From Triatoma infestans (lineage: Eukaryota > Arthropoda > Insecta > Hemiptera > Reduviidae): a stretch of DNA of 64,000 nucleotides. The position numbers and the translations under genes were made by a program. Below, one piece after another: positions 35,210 through 45,569 of this stretch; position 1 is the first letter of the stretch; the number at the start of each line of letters is the position of its first letter. The notes beneath the pieces are model-generated. The model was not told the DNA's origin, searched no databases, and was given only the letters and a program-made list of their open reading frames with translations. Location: positions 62,001-126,000 of the forward strand of contig JAAEAF010000230.1 of assembly GCA_011037195.1 (NCBI GenBank), in the 5' to 3' direction.

Positions 35210-36345
35210 AAAATAGGTCAAAAATGAAAAAAGAATCGCAGGTAGCATGAAACTTGATGTTTCGTTTAAGTAAGACCACCCCCAACTGACACGAAGGTTT
35301 CGGTCAAACTAACCGGAAGTGCCACTTACTGAATTTTTTTCTTAGTTTTCTGGATAATGGCTCCACCGCTTTTTTTCACGCGTCATATACTATCTATGTT
35401 ATATATAAAGTCTTTGCAGTTTTATTTGAAACATTTTTCTAAGACAATTGATTTTATTAAGTTTTCCTCTAAACTATACACTCTAGTATAAGTACGGTGC
35501 TATCACCTATGTAATATGAAGGTACATTAAATACATACCTAGAATTCCAAATAAGAGAGGAAGTGACCGAACAAAAATCGCTTCCGCGAGGCCTAGATAT
35601 TCTTGGACTGTTAGCCAATGGTTTTTAACACTTCACTGTGTTATTTCAGTGTTAGAAGTAACACTACCCAGAAAAAGCCTAGTATCTTACTCCTAGTAAC
35701 AGGAAATTGTGATTGTGCCAGATTTTCGAAATTAAGTTTTCACCGGAAATACATGTTTTGCAGTCCTCTGAATACGAAAAAAATGTGTTTAGCGAATGGT
35801 CTGCATGTGAGTGTTAACAGAAATTCTCAAAAACGAAATGGCACAGGAAACTCAAGCTTGGTATTCGTTTTGGTGAAAATTTCAGGCAAAATCCATCAAC
35901 CGAAAGCACGACTTTAATAATACGTATATGATTTTTACCACATACATAATATTACTTAATACTCATTAGAAGCATTGATAGAATTCCAAATGTGAAGAAA
36001 ATCATTTAACAGGATGTGCGATTTTACAGAATAGATTTTTGAGTTGTTTTTTTGGAATTTTCTGGAAAACAGTTACAACGATTTTCTTGCGTAGTTTATT
36101 ATTTTCTTGCAGACTTTTACTTGAAATATTTTTCTGAAAAAAAATTATTTTAGAGGGGTATTGGGGATCTGTCAGTTAGTTAAAATTTAAATTTGCTCAA
36201 GCTTTGTTGGCGCCCCCACATAAGGCTGTTCAACAACATTTTTATGGCCAGCCAACTGAATTTTGTAACGTTGCAATTTTAAAGAACAAACATTAATTGT
36301 ATTAATTAGAATAAGTGAAAGTCGTGTGAGGGTTTCACATTAGAT
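35210..36345 (-). repeat. Rep1-related minus copies, diverged
   Basis: Two consecutive minus-oriented pieces. The first (35210-35540) lacks ends. The second (about 35690-36345) begins at ttactcctagtaacaggaa and ends in gtcgtgtgagggtttcacat. Both miss the G-rich internal run typical of the main subfamily. Confidence 0.6.
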
Positions 36346-37605
36346 TGTTTTTTTTGTTTTTTTTAAGGGCAAAACATCGATATTTAAGAAAGCACTGACG
36401 CGGTCACACACCGAAGACGTGTTTTAAAGTGAATTTTTTTTTTTTTTACAAACGCACGGGGAACTCAAAATATATTATTTCCGGAGAAAACTCAATTTCG
36501 AAAAATTTGCTACGATTGCGATACTTCCTCTTACAGCAGCTAAGAGAAATTATAAGTAAAGACGCAGGTAGCTCAAACTGGACAACCCTTTTGGCGATCA
36601 TCAGCGCATTCGATACGAAGCTTTTAATTTCAATATTTGTCAATATCTGGAAGTTCAGCTTAGTTGAATATTTTATCTTTAATGATTATTTCTCGGAACG
36701 CACATTTTTCTGGGTTTCATTACCTAGAGAAGATATTAAACGCAACTAAAGTAGTAAATAAAATTCATAGGCTGTAAAATGTAAAAAAAAAAAAAAAAAA
36801 AATCGTCAAATTACAACTGTAAGAATTGAAGGAAGAGGAATTCGTGTGAGTGTGTGAACCTCAGATTTTAAAAATGTGTAATTTTATTTTCACAAATAAT
36901 TGACACATATAATTAACGCATTAAAAGATAATTCTAAAAATACAATTTATATAATCCAAGAATTTATTTACTTACTGACTTATTTAATATATGTAAATTA
37001 ATATTACAATTATTTATCGATATAATTATCGATTTGAGGGAGTGATGAAAGTTATCTAGTTAGATATCTCTCTCTCTCTCTCTCTCTCATTATTGCAAGA
37101 TTTTTAAAGAGCATTAATAATGTTTTATAAAGCTGGAAGGAGAATGAATGCTAATTCTGTTCACAATAATGTTGTAAAATGGCAATATTTCCCTATGATC
37201 ACCTGGTACAGTATTCGTGGAGAAAATAGACCCCGGAATAATAACAGTTGATTACCGAGTTGATAATAAGTTAACAATATAAGATTGAGAGAAAAGCATT
37301 CGATAACAACTTTCCAGCCCATTCTTATAATAGATCTTTATCGAGTTTGATGTTTTTCAATATTCCATCTAACACATAGTTGAATAGGTAATATGGACAA
37401 TAGGGAGAAAAACGATTGGGACTAGGGTGCCTCTTTTCTTATCTATTTTCTGTTATCTTAATCCTATATTTATTACAATATATTTTGATTGGTTTGGAAA
37501 AACATTCTATTGTAGTTTCATACATTTCCAAAATTAATGAATCTATAGTATTTGTGCTTTATGAGGCGTGACATTTTTAACATCTGGATATAGAACGTTT
37601 AGAGA
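36346..37605. other. Non-coding gap with a Rep1 right-end fragment
   Basis: A plus-oriented right-module fragment lies at about 36455-36560 (ggggaactcaaaat, ccggagaaaactcaatttcg). A (CT)n tract is near 37068-37088. The open frames across 36429-36749 have no domain. Confidence 0.5.
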
Positions 37606-37610
37606 ACAAA

Positions 37611-37652
37611 AAAAATCTGGTGTGAAACACTCACACGACTTGTTCTGTTAGT
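37611..37652 (+). repeat. Duplicate Rep1 left end
   Basis: A 42-bp stub with the left end (atctggtgtgaaacactcac, then gacttgttctgtta) sits directly before the left end of the complete copy that follows, in the same orientation. Confidence 0.75.
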
Positions 37653-37653
37653 A

Positions 37654-38693
37654 AAAAATCTGGTGTGAAACACTCACACAACTTTCTCTTACTCCAGTTC
37701 TCAAAATGATAATTGACAAATTTTATAGTTTGTGTACCAAATTTAATGAAATTCGTCGAAAACTGAAAAAACTGTTTCAGTAAAAGCGCACTTCCGGTTT
37801 ACTAATTTTCTTGAAACTTGGAATTTCAGCCATCCATTTATTTCTAACTAATATGTTTGGATGATAGAATTGTATAATCAACTAGGATAGCACTTTAGAT
37901 GAAAATCTAACCCTACCCCTCCCCTAAAAGTGCCCTTAAAAGAATTTTCCCAGAGAAATGTTTTAGATAAAAGTTGTAGATCTTTGCATGTTTAGTTTAT
38001 ATACGAAGTTTCATAAAATCGTCGGAGCCATTTTTGAGAAAATTTTGAAAAAGTGAATAAATCATTTAGTAAAGTGGTAAAGTAAACGCACTTCCGGTTA
38101 TCCGATTTTTTTCAAACTCGGAATTTCAACAACATATTTAATTCTAATTAACATTATTTAGATGACAGAATTGTGAAATAAACTGAAACAGCACTTTAGA
38201 TGAAAACCTAACCCCACCCCTCCCCCAAAAGTGCCCTTCAGAGCATTTTCCCGGAGAAATGTTTCAAATAAAAGTTGTAGCTCTTTGTATGTGTGGTTGA
38301 TGTTTCGAGTTTAAAGAAAATCGTCGGAGGCCATTGGTTTGAGAAAATCCGCAAAAAAGTAAAAAATCCTAACTATTAAAGGGGTATCTTTCAGTTCGAG
38401 GAATTTGGACAGAGATACGTAGTGTCAGATCCCACGGTGATCCTAAATGGGAATAATCACGTTTTAACTTTCTTCTACGGTGTTTTCGTTTTTGAGCTAT
38501 GCTGTTCACATACTCACACCACACACACACACACGGACACACACACACACACACACACACACAGACCCTTTGCTAAAAACCACTTTTTTGGACTCAGGGG
38601 ACCTCAAAACGGATATTTCCGGTGAAAACTCGATATCGAAAATTTGACACGATTACAATACTTCCTCTTACTAGGAGTAAGAGAAAGTAAAAA
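37654..38693 (+). repeat. Rep1 long copy, best reference
   Basis: The best-preserved complete copy, about 1.04 kb. Order: left hairpin end (gtgtgaaacactcacac), ctttctcttactcc, unit 1 starting at cgcacttccgg (37787), unit 2 starting at the same word (38087, period 300 bp), right module with a CA tract (38513-38562), ctcaggggacct, ggtgaaaactcgat and the right end ctcttactaggagtaagag. The words actttctcttactcc at left and ggagtaagagaaagt at right are perfect inverted repeats. There is no protein coding capacity, so it is non-autonomous. Confidence 0.9.
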
Positions 38694-39630
38694 GCTTAAA
38701 ATGAAGTGTATTAAAACCAAAACTTCAACCACCTATATTTAGTGATTCGAAGAATAAAATTGTATGCGTCATTGGCCAATTTTTGCATCATGCTAATTAT
38801 GTGTTATTTATCATTAATTTTCTAATGTAATTAAACTTGTGTTTTAATTTTATATTTATTAATAAGCTGCATTAACCTTAATTATGTTAAATATTTTTTC
38901 AACATTATTCTTTTAATAGTACTGCACTTCTGTATTCTAATTTTGTAATAATTATTATTTTGAAATTAAAAAAAAATATTAAAGAGGCCTGAAGGTCATT
39001 TCTCTTTATAACCTTTATACTAAAGCAGCTCATGCACGCCGACATACTCACATACACAAAGGTAGTATGTGTCTAAGAAATGCATGTACCGTCACACAGA
39101 CATATATAGTAATAGACCTCCTATCCATGAAGGTATTCAATTTTCACTTCATTCATCTTCTTCTCCTTTATTGTTGATATTACAACATCTAATACTTGCC
39201 TTCTACAATCACTATGGCAGCCTTGTTTACCTCATTAATTCCTTTTATGCTCTAATGTTTATATATATATATTTATATATCTTTAAAAAGGAAGTATTTT
39301 GCTAGTCATTTAATATATTATAAGGGATGTGATATTACCCAATTGGCATAACAAAAAATCATTGATCATATTCTAGTTTCTTAGTAAAATTATTTAAAGA
39401 TAAACAATATAAATCAGTGAATATACTTTACAAGTTAAATGATCACATTAGTTTTCTTTCTTCTTCCGCTAATGGTTTTCAGAATCCTGACAGAAAAAAA
39501 TCTGTAAGTGGAACTCACACGTCTTTCTCTGACTGCAATTTACATAGTTATTATTGACAATTTCCCTGGCTTTAATATTGCATGTAAAGCTCGGGGAACT
39601 TAAACTAAAAAAAGACGTATGAGGGAAGGG
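38694..39630. other. Non-coding gap with a Rep1 end remnant
   Basis: AT-rich, with a short TA tract near 39260. A weak Rep1 left-end remnant lies at about 39495-39570 (aatctgtaagtggaactcac, tctttctctgac). Confidence 0.5.
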
Positions 39631-39631
39631 T

Positions 39632-39982
39632 TTAGGGAGTGGTCATCCCTACCTTCCAGGCTCCCTTACTTGGAATCTCCCTAGGGATGGTATGATTAAG
39701 AAATACAGCTTCATTAAGAATTTCTCTTTGAAGCTGGGTACCAAGAAATAGTGGTGCGAGGGATCCGTTCAGGTGGGTATCAAAGAACATGGCATTAAAT
39801 GGCATACGGACGGGGCTAAGACGCTCGAGGGGACTGGGGTGGGGTCCACCCATTTGTCCACCCGCCACCTCTATACTTATGTTAGGACAATTCAGTAAAA
39901 TTTGATGTTTAAAGGAAATTATTATTTTATAAGTAATTCTTTTAACAGGAATGACTGAAAGTCGTCTGAGTGTTTCATACAC
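39632..39982 (-). other. Unrecognised 116-codon open frame in a GC-richer island
   Basis: The frame runs through a patch (about 39610-39880) noticeably richer in G and C than its surroundings. The translation includes GGQMGGPHPSPLERLSPVR and GTQLQREILNEAVFLN. I recognise no domain, signal peptide or membrane segment. The upstream half reads through AT-rich sequence with a Rep1 end inside it (gtcgtctgagtgtttcat), so the start codon is not trustworthy. It may be the tail or UTR of a retroelement rather than a gene. Confidence 0.2.
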
Positions 39983-40743
39983 ACTTTTATGTTTATGTTC
40001 AATTTTTTTAAAATTCCCTCACTGACGTTCTCATCGTGATTCATTTTTTTTTTACTGTCACTTATTGTTTCAAGGAAAAGTAATTTTTATTTTGCCAACC
40101 CAAATTCTATTATCAGAAAAATGTGGAATTTTGTGGTTTTAAAATTTTATTAAGAGAGGCTTGCACAAAAGGTCGAATACTCAAATCAGTATTTGAGAAT
40201 AAATTAGGAATTCCAGGTTTTTAAGACATGGCCTTCTAAATATCTCGATCACAGTCTTTTTAGAATATTTTCTTTGATGGTATCTTTAAAATAAATTCTT
40301 TGCAAGGCATCCTAACTATAAACAGCAAAGATGGATTGTTGAAAGTAAACAGGATATATGTTAGAGAAGAAGTGGCTGTAAAATCAAACCCACTGGAACT
40401 CGAGAGAAATCTCTATGAAGTGGGTTTTGTGTGTAACTGAGTATGAATAATGGTGAGCTTGAGTTTTTCTATGGATATCAAAAAAAAAACAAAATTGCAT
40501 AAATCAACTACCTCGGCAGGTATCCTGTGTTATTTGACGAATTTTTCTTGATGGTTCGGCCAATCACAGTTTTTCATAGCTTATACCTTTTGAGTTTATA
40601 TTTAGGCCATCATCAGGACTACAATCAGTCGTAATGTACACTGAAATCATAACTTCAAGTGAGATGCATTTTTCATCAAATATGTAGTCCTCTGTGAAAC
40701 AAACTTGGCATCTGAAACGAAAATGCAAGAAGTTTGTTACTCT
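39983..40743. other. Non-coding gap with a degenerate hammerhead-like word
   Basis: Minus strand holds CTGATGATGGCC (core word at 40610-40616), but the expected GAAAC block is replaced by an AT-rich run. A loose inverted word (acccact...agtgggt) occurs near 40388-40425. Nothing else is recognised. Confidence 0.45.
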
Positions 40744-41129
40744 ATATACAGAGGTGGCCATCCCTGTGGATGGGGAGTAAGAATACATCCACAGTATTCT
40801 CTGCTTGTCGTAAAAGGCGACTAAAAGAGAACCCTACCTGAGTCCCACTGTCCGTGGGACTCAGGGGTACCGTCAACCTTCTCCTCTTTCCCTTTTTCCC
40901 TTTTCCTTCCCCTTCCTCTCCTTAACTCTCCAATGTTAGGGCAGATAGGGCTCTAGGCCGTGGTGAAGGCAACCTGTCTAGGGGATAGAGACCCCGATGT
41001 TAAACTCCCTGGTCCTCCAGGTTGGGGGTTGATCGTGGGGCCAACCCTCCCACATCATAAAAATCATATGGTTACGAAACCGTCAAGAAAGAAATCAAGA
41101 TTTAATTGGTAAACGACCTATGCGAGGAT

Positions 41130-44030
41130 TATGGTAGATTGCATCATGGAATGTGAGAAGTTTGTTCAGTCCCGGGGCTAGTCGGAGGTTGGAGGAGGAG
41201 CTTAAAAAGTATAAAATAGATGTTGCTGCCCTCCAGGAGGTGAGATGGGGAAATACAGAAATAACTACGCTGCAAAACTATGTGATATTTAATAGTGGCA
41301 CAGAACTAACATCTTGGGAACAGGCTTTGCAGTGAGCAATAAAATGAAGCAACGGGTATTAAAGTTTCAACCGGTTAATGAAACTTTACTGCGCCTGAAA
41401 GGAAAATTTTTCAATATCACGTTGGTAAGTGTACATGCCCCCACAGAGGACGCGGAGGAGGATATAAAGGAGGAATTTTACGCGGAATGGAGCGAGTGTT
41501 TGCTGGTGTTCCCGGGCACGATTTAAAAGTAGTGCTCGGTGATTTCAATGCGAAAGTAGGCAAGGAGGATGTTTTCAAGCCAGTCATTGGTAGATATAGC
41601 AAACATGAGATCACAAATGATAATGGGAGAAGAATGATTGACTTCGCGGGGGATAAGAATATGAGAGTGGCGAGTACGATGTTCCCACATAAGAGTATTC
41701 ATTTGGAAACTTGGGTATCCCCAGATGGTGTCACAAGAAATCAAATAGACCATGTCCTGATAGAGACGCGGCATGCGACGAGTATTAGTGACGTGAGGAG
41801 TTATAGGGGAGCAGATATAGATTCTGACCATTTCTTGGTTAGGGCACAATTGGGGCTAAAAATTGCAGTTAGAGGGCAAGGAAGAGGGGAAAAGAGGAAG
41901 CAGTTTGCTACGGAAAGATTAAAGGAGGAGGAGGTCAGTGAAAGCTTTAGAACGGAAATTGAAAGGCTGTTCCAAGAAGAGGATGATAGACAGATAATGG
42001 ATAGTGGCGAAGAAGCGGTGGGAACCCAGTGCATTAGGCTAAGAAAGATAATACAGACGGCTGCTGAGAAATCGCTGGGAGACAGGAAAAAACAAACAAG
42101 GAATGACTGGTATGATCAGGAGGTAGCTAGGGCGTTAGAGGAAAGAAATGAGGCAAGGAAAAGGATGTTGAGAAGGAAAACAAGGGCAAGTGCGCAGGAC
42201 TATAGGGAAAAGAGGGCAAAAGCTAGACTCATTTGCAGAAGAAAGAAAAGGGAAGCAGAAAGAGAGATAGTAGAGCAGATGCAGAGAGATTTTGAAGACC
42301 ATAGAAGTAGAAAGTTCCACAAGAAAGTCAGAAATGTGAAAGAGGGTTACCAGCCAAGGATGGGATGTGTAGAAGGGAAAGACGGCAGGCTGCTGTTGGG
42401 GAAAGAAGATATTGTGGACAGATGGATAAGCTATTTCCGGGAAGTTTGGAATGCTGGTGAAATGGTTATGGGGATAGACGAGGAAGCTATCTCACAAGAA
42501 GAGGATGCGGAGCCGCCCTCGAGAGAAGATTTCGATAGGATTCTAGGAGGAATGAGAGGAAATAAAGCGCCAGGGGAGGATAGGATTTGTATAGAAATGA
42601 TTCGCCAAGGGGGTGAACGCCTTCAGGAAGAATTATACAACCTGATCCTAAATGTGTGGTTGAGAGAGGAAATGCCAAAAGAATGGGCAACTGCCTTAAT
42701 TATCCCCGTTTATAAAAAAGGTAACCGGTTGAAATGCGAGAACTACAGAGGGATATCGTTGCTGAGCGTAACCTATAAAATCTTGGCGGCACTTATAACA
42801 GAAAGGGTGTCAGTAGTAGCAGAGCGAGAGCTTGGCGATTACCAGTCTGGATTTCGGAGTGCAAGATCGACGATGGACCATATCTTTACAATGCGTACAG
42901 TAATGGAGAAATTTTATGAGTACGGCCTGGGGTTGCATCAACTGTACGTTGATTTTAAGAGGGCGTACGATTCGGTCTCTCGAATTGGCCTATTCAGAGG
43001 GCTAAAAGCATTAGGAGTCCCAGCTAAGGGGATAAGACTGGTTAAAATGACCTTGAGAGACACGGTGGCAAAAGTAGCAATCGAAGGTCAGATTTCCTCA
43101 GAGTTCGCTATAAATATGGGCTTAAGGCAGGGAGACCCGGTGTCCCCGATCCTCTTCAACCTGGTATTGGAAATGGCAATGCGAAAATGCACGATTAACC
43201 CCGGAGGCAACATATATAACAGAATGTCTGATTATTTGGCCTACGCAGATGATGTAGCCATTATAGCGAGGTCAAAGGCTGCTCTTAGGGAAACCTTTAT
43301 GGAGTTGGCTGAAGGCGCCGTCAGTTATGGTCTGAAGATTAATGAGGAGAAGACCAAGTACATGGTCACAACCCGGCGCGCGAGATGTTTCAGAGAGTTA
43401 ATCGCGGGCCAGCACCGTTTTGAGGGCGTTAAAGAATTCAAATATCTAGGAGCCGTCCTCACTAACAAAAATGAGGTAAGTCGCGACATAGACAACAGAA
43501 TAGCGGCCGGAAACAGGTGTTTGGGAGCGTTAAGACGGACATTCTATAATAGATCCCTGTCAAGAAAGACCAAATTGACGATCTATAAGTCAGTTCTTAG
43601 ACCCGTGGTAACGTATGGCTCGGAGTCGTGGATGTTGAGGCATTCAGACGAATTGAAATTGAACCGCTGGGAGAGAAAGGTTTTGAGGGCGGTCTATGGA
43701 CCAGTGTGCCAAGATGGAGTCTGGAGGTGCCGAAAAAACGCGGAGTTAAGAGAGCTGTACGGAGAAGAGGACATAGTATCTGTGGTCAAGCAGGGAAGGT
43801 TGCGTTGGGTTGGAGACGTGCAAAGGATGGAGAGTGAGAGAGCACCACGAAGGGCGCTGGAGGGTCACCCTGGAGGCAGTAGACCGAGAGGGAGACCTAG
43901 GCTGCGTTGGATGGGTGATGTGGAGGAGGATCTCCGGGAGCTGAACATAAGACAGTGGAGAAGAAAAGCTCTAGATAGAGAGGCTTGGGGACGGGTATTG
44001 GCGGAGGCCAAGGTCCTACGTGGGCCGTAG
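41130..44030 (+). pseudogene. EN-RT polyprotein of the RTE-like element, two frameshifts in EN
   Basis: The reading starts with SWNVRSLF and LQEVRW, which hold the conserved Asn and Glu of an apurinic-like endonuclease. It changes frame near 41305-41325 (to GTGFAVSNKM) and again near 41485-41495 (to ERVFAGVPGHD). Each change shifts the frame by minus one, as a single-base deletion would. From 41487 the frame is open for 847 codons. It holds the rest of the endonuclease (GDFNAKVG at residues 18-25, SDH at 113-115), a basic, coiled-coil-like linker, the RT (YRGISLL near 420, VDFKRAYD 488-495, YADD 586-589) and a C-terminal stretch with RGRPRLRWMGDVEEDL. Translation of an intact endonuclease is not possible as it stands. 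Confidence 0.88.
41487..44030 (+). CDS. Open reverse transcriptase frame of the RTE-like element (847 codons)
   Basis: The longest open frame of the window. The catalytic aspartates are visible in VDFKRAYD (D489 and D495 region) and YADD (D588, D589). The fingers block YRGISLL and the QGDPVSP turn are also in place. The N-terminal 120 residues are the back half of the endonuclease, so the ATG at 41487 is probably not a natural start; the frame continues from upstream through a frameshift. The protein would be a cytoplasmic/nuclear retrotransposition enzyme. It ends in TAG at 44028-44030. Confidence 0.8.
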   Translation: MERVFAGVPGHDLKVVLGDFNAKVGKEDVFKPVIGRYSKHEITNDNGRRMIDFAGDKNMRVASTMFPHKSIHLETWVSPDGVTRNQIDHVLIETRHATSISDVRSYRGADIDSDHFLVRAQLGLKIAVRGQGRGEKRKQFATERLKEEEVSESFRTEIERLFQEEDDRQIMDSGEEAVGTQCIRLRKIIQTAAEKSLGDRKKQTRNDWYDQEVARALEERNEARKRMLRRKTRASAQDYREKRAKARLICRRKKREAEREIVEQMQRDFEDHRSRKFHKKVRNVKEGYQPRMGCVEGKDGRLLLGKEDIVDRWISYFREVWNAGEMVMGIDEEAISQEEDAEPPSREDFDRILGGMRGNKAPGEDRICIEMIRQGGERLQEELYNLILNVWLREEMPKEWATALIIPVYKKGNRLKCENYRGISLLSVTYKILAALITERVSVVAERELGDYQSGFRSARSTMDHIFTMRTVMEKFYEYGLGLHQLYVDFKRAYDSVSRIGLFRGLKALGVPAKGIRLVKMTLRDTVAKVAIEGQISSEFAINMGLRQGDPVSPILFNLVLEMAMRKCTINPGGNIYNRMSDYLAYADDVAIIARSKAALRETFMELAEGAVSYGLKINEEKTKYMVTTRRARCFRELIAGQHRFEGVKEFKYLGAVLTNKNEVSRDIDNRIAAGNRCLGALRRTFYNRSLSRKTKLTIYKSVLRPVVTYGSESWMLRHSDELKLNRWERKVLRAVYGPVCQDGVWRCRKNAELRELYGEEDIVSVVKQGRLRWVGDVQRMESERAPRRALEGHPGGSRPRGRPRLRWMGDVEEDLRELNIRQWRRKALDREAWGRVLAEAKVLRGP

Positions 44031-44148
44031 TGCCACAGTTGAGTTGATATACAGAGGTGGTGGATGTGAGAAGGAGAGAATTAGAGAGATAATTTAGGAA
44101 TGTTAGATGATGAGCTGAACACTATATAATGAACTAGAAGTATATAAT

Positions 44149-45561
44149 AACTGCAAGGACTTTACACGGTTGAATGATGTTTAAGAATAAGTAAGCGAGA
44201 GAATAACTAAGAGAGAGAGAGGTAGACTGGCTGAGTAGAATGATGTTGACTGACTGATGTCGATAACTGTTCTAAAACTCTTCTTCTCTATGGCTAGCTC
44301 GCCTCTCTCTGTGTGTATATATATATATATATCGAATTCTCCCTCCCTAGTTTGGCCCAAGTAGGGAAAAACTAATGATTCGGATCCTTCGGTTTTTTGG
44401 ATCCTCACGTATCTTAATGTTCGAATCCCATGATATCATCAACTGCAAGGACTTTATACTTTTGAATGATGTTTGAGAATAAGATAGCGAGAGAAGAGTT
44501 AGATTAGTATGGGGGATTGGCTTTTCAGCCTGCGCCACCGCGACCCTCAAGAGTCTATTGTGGGACTCCTAACTCCTAAGTTGAAGACCCTCCCCGGTCT
44601 CATCCTTTATTTGAACTTTGGAATCTGGGGAGGCTCCTAGGTGGTCGATTAAGAGCCCTTAACTGACCTCTCGAGCCCCGTCTGCCTTAATAGACTTTAA
44701 TAGACCGAAATGGGCCCCCGGCTGAGACTTGCGTCAGCTTCTCCTCTCCAAAGAGGCGATACCTCAGCCATACAAGCCCCTCGCACTGACATAGAACATG
44801 CAGTGCTGTTTCCTCTTCTTCCTGACAAAACCTATACAGGCTATCCGTTGCCAGGCCCATGCGGTCCATGTGCTTATTGAGTCTGCAATGCCCAGTGAGA
44901 ACGCCAACTGCTGTCCTTATTGGAGTAATTCTGCAGTTACCCTGGGCGAGTAGCTATAAATGAAAGTTTTCGCCAGCCTTTGGCCTGGGGTTTTAGCCCA
45001 CCATTCTCTTGATCGATCGCCCATCCATGTCCCAATGGATGCACTTCGATCCAATGGATGCAATGGAGACTTCTTGCGACGCCGCAGAACGGTATAGGCC
45101 CGATAACGGTTGCGATGAAAGCCTCCCGGGCCAGGCGAACTGCCGCCTCATTGCCTCTGTGACCCGAATGTCCAGGTACTAAGCAACCCCGCACCAGCCT
45201 TTAGCTGATCTCCATGAGTCAATTGCTCCCAGGGCAGCCTGGCTATCCGAATAAATGACGATTCTGGAGTTATACACTCCTCGTCTTCTTATTTCGGCGG
45301 CGCAGGTCGAGAGAAGAGTTAAGAGAGAGAGAGACTGGCTGAATATTAGAAAGTAGAATGATGTTTGCTGACTGGTGTCGATCCTATTCCAAAAGTTGTT
45401 GTTCTCTAAGGCTAGCTCGCTTCTCTCTCTCTCTATATATATATATGGAATTCTCCCTCCCTAGTTTGGCCTAGATAGGGAATAACCAATGATTCGGACC
45501 CCATTGATTCCGGATCCTTGGTTTTTTGGATCCTCACGAATCTTAATGATTCGGATCCCAT
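44149..45561. repeat. Tandem duplication of about 292 bp, second unit split by a LINE
   Basis: Unit 1 (44149-44440) starts with aactgcaaggactttaca and ends in gttcgaatcccatgatatc. Unit 2 starts with aactgcaaggactttata at 44441, is interrupted after 44501, and resumes at 45308. It then shows the same order: gagagagagactggctga, gatgttt.ctgactg.tgtcgat, ggctagctcgc, a TA tract, gaattctccctccctag and ttttttggatcctcac. The units are diverged at many positions, so the duplication is older than, or at least independent of, the LINE insertion. Confidence 0.85.
44502..45307 (-). pseudogene. 5'-truncated LINE with RNase H, flanked by a 14-bp duplication
   Basis: Minus-strand readings give RNase H motifs: IVIYSDSQAALGAI near 45260, then LVPGHSGHRGNEAA (about 45140-45190), GPIPFCGVA, and a cysteine/histidine tail CQEEEETALHVLCQCEGL (44687-44869). 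A perfect 14-bp direct repeat, cgagagaagagtta, flanks the piece (44488-44501 and 45308-45321), so this is a true short insertion and not a later deletion product. The frame is broken near the SAKGWCGVA stretch. RNase H points to an I/LOA-type relative of the element at 12975-14450, but of another subfamily. Confidence 0.85.
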
Positions 45562-45569
45562 TGCACAGA

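Larger units (their letters stand above)
40758..44046 (+). mobile_element. Near full-length RTE-like retrotransposon
   Basis: A 3.29-kb element flanked by a perfect 14-bp direct repeat, atatacagaggtgg (40744-40757 and 44047-44060), the expected target-site duplication. The roughly 370-bp leader contains the word cttgtcgtaaaaggcgac and a small stem (gtcccac/gtgggac). One long endonuclease-reverse transcriptase reading follows, and only about 16 bp separate the stop from the 3' end, which is a short gagtt-type repeat. A single ORF, a very short 3' UTR and a microsatellite end fit RTE-type LINEs. Perfect duplication and an open RT frame suggest a fairly young insertion. Confidence 0.88.

Noticed and set aside
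37611..38693. Rep1 as a Helitron
   Set aside because: The left end does start near TC and both ends have hairpins, but the right end lacks CTRR and there is a terminal inverted repeat, so the match is not convincing.
40560..40625. Hammerhead-like word CTGATGATGGCC on the minus strand
   Set aside because: The GAAAC block is missing, so it is at most a degenerate remnant.
41417..42690. Several minus-strand open frames of 60-108 codons
   Set aside because: Shadows of the RTE-like reverse transcriptase frame.
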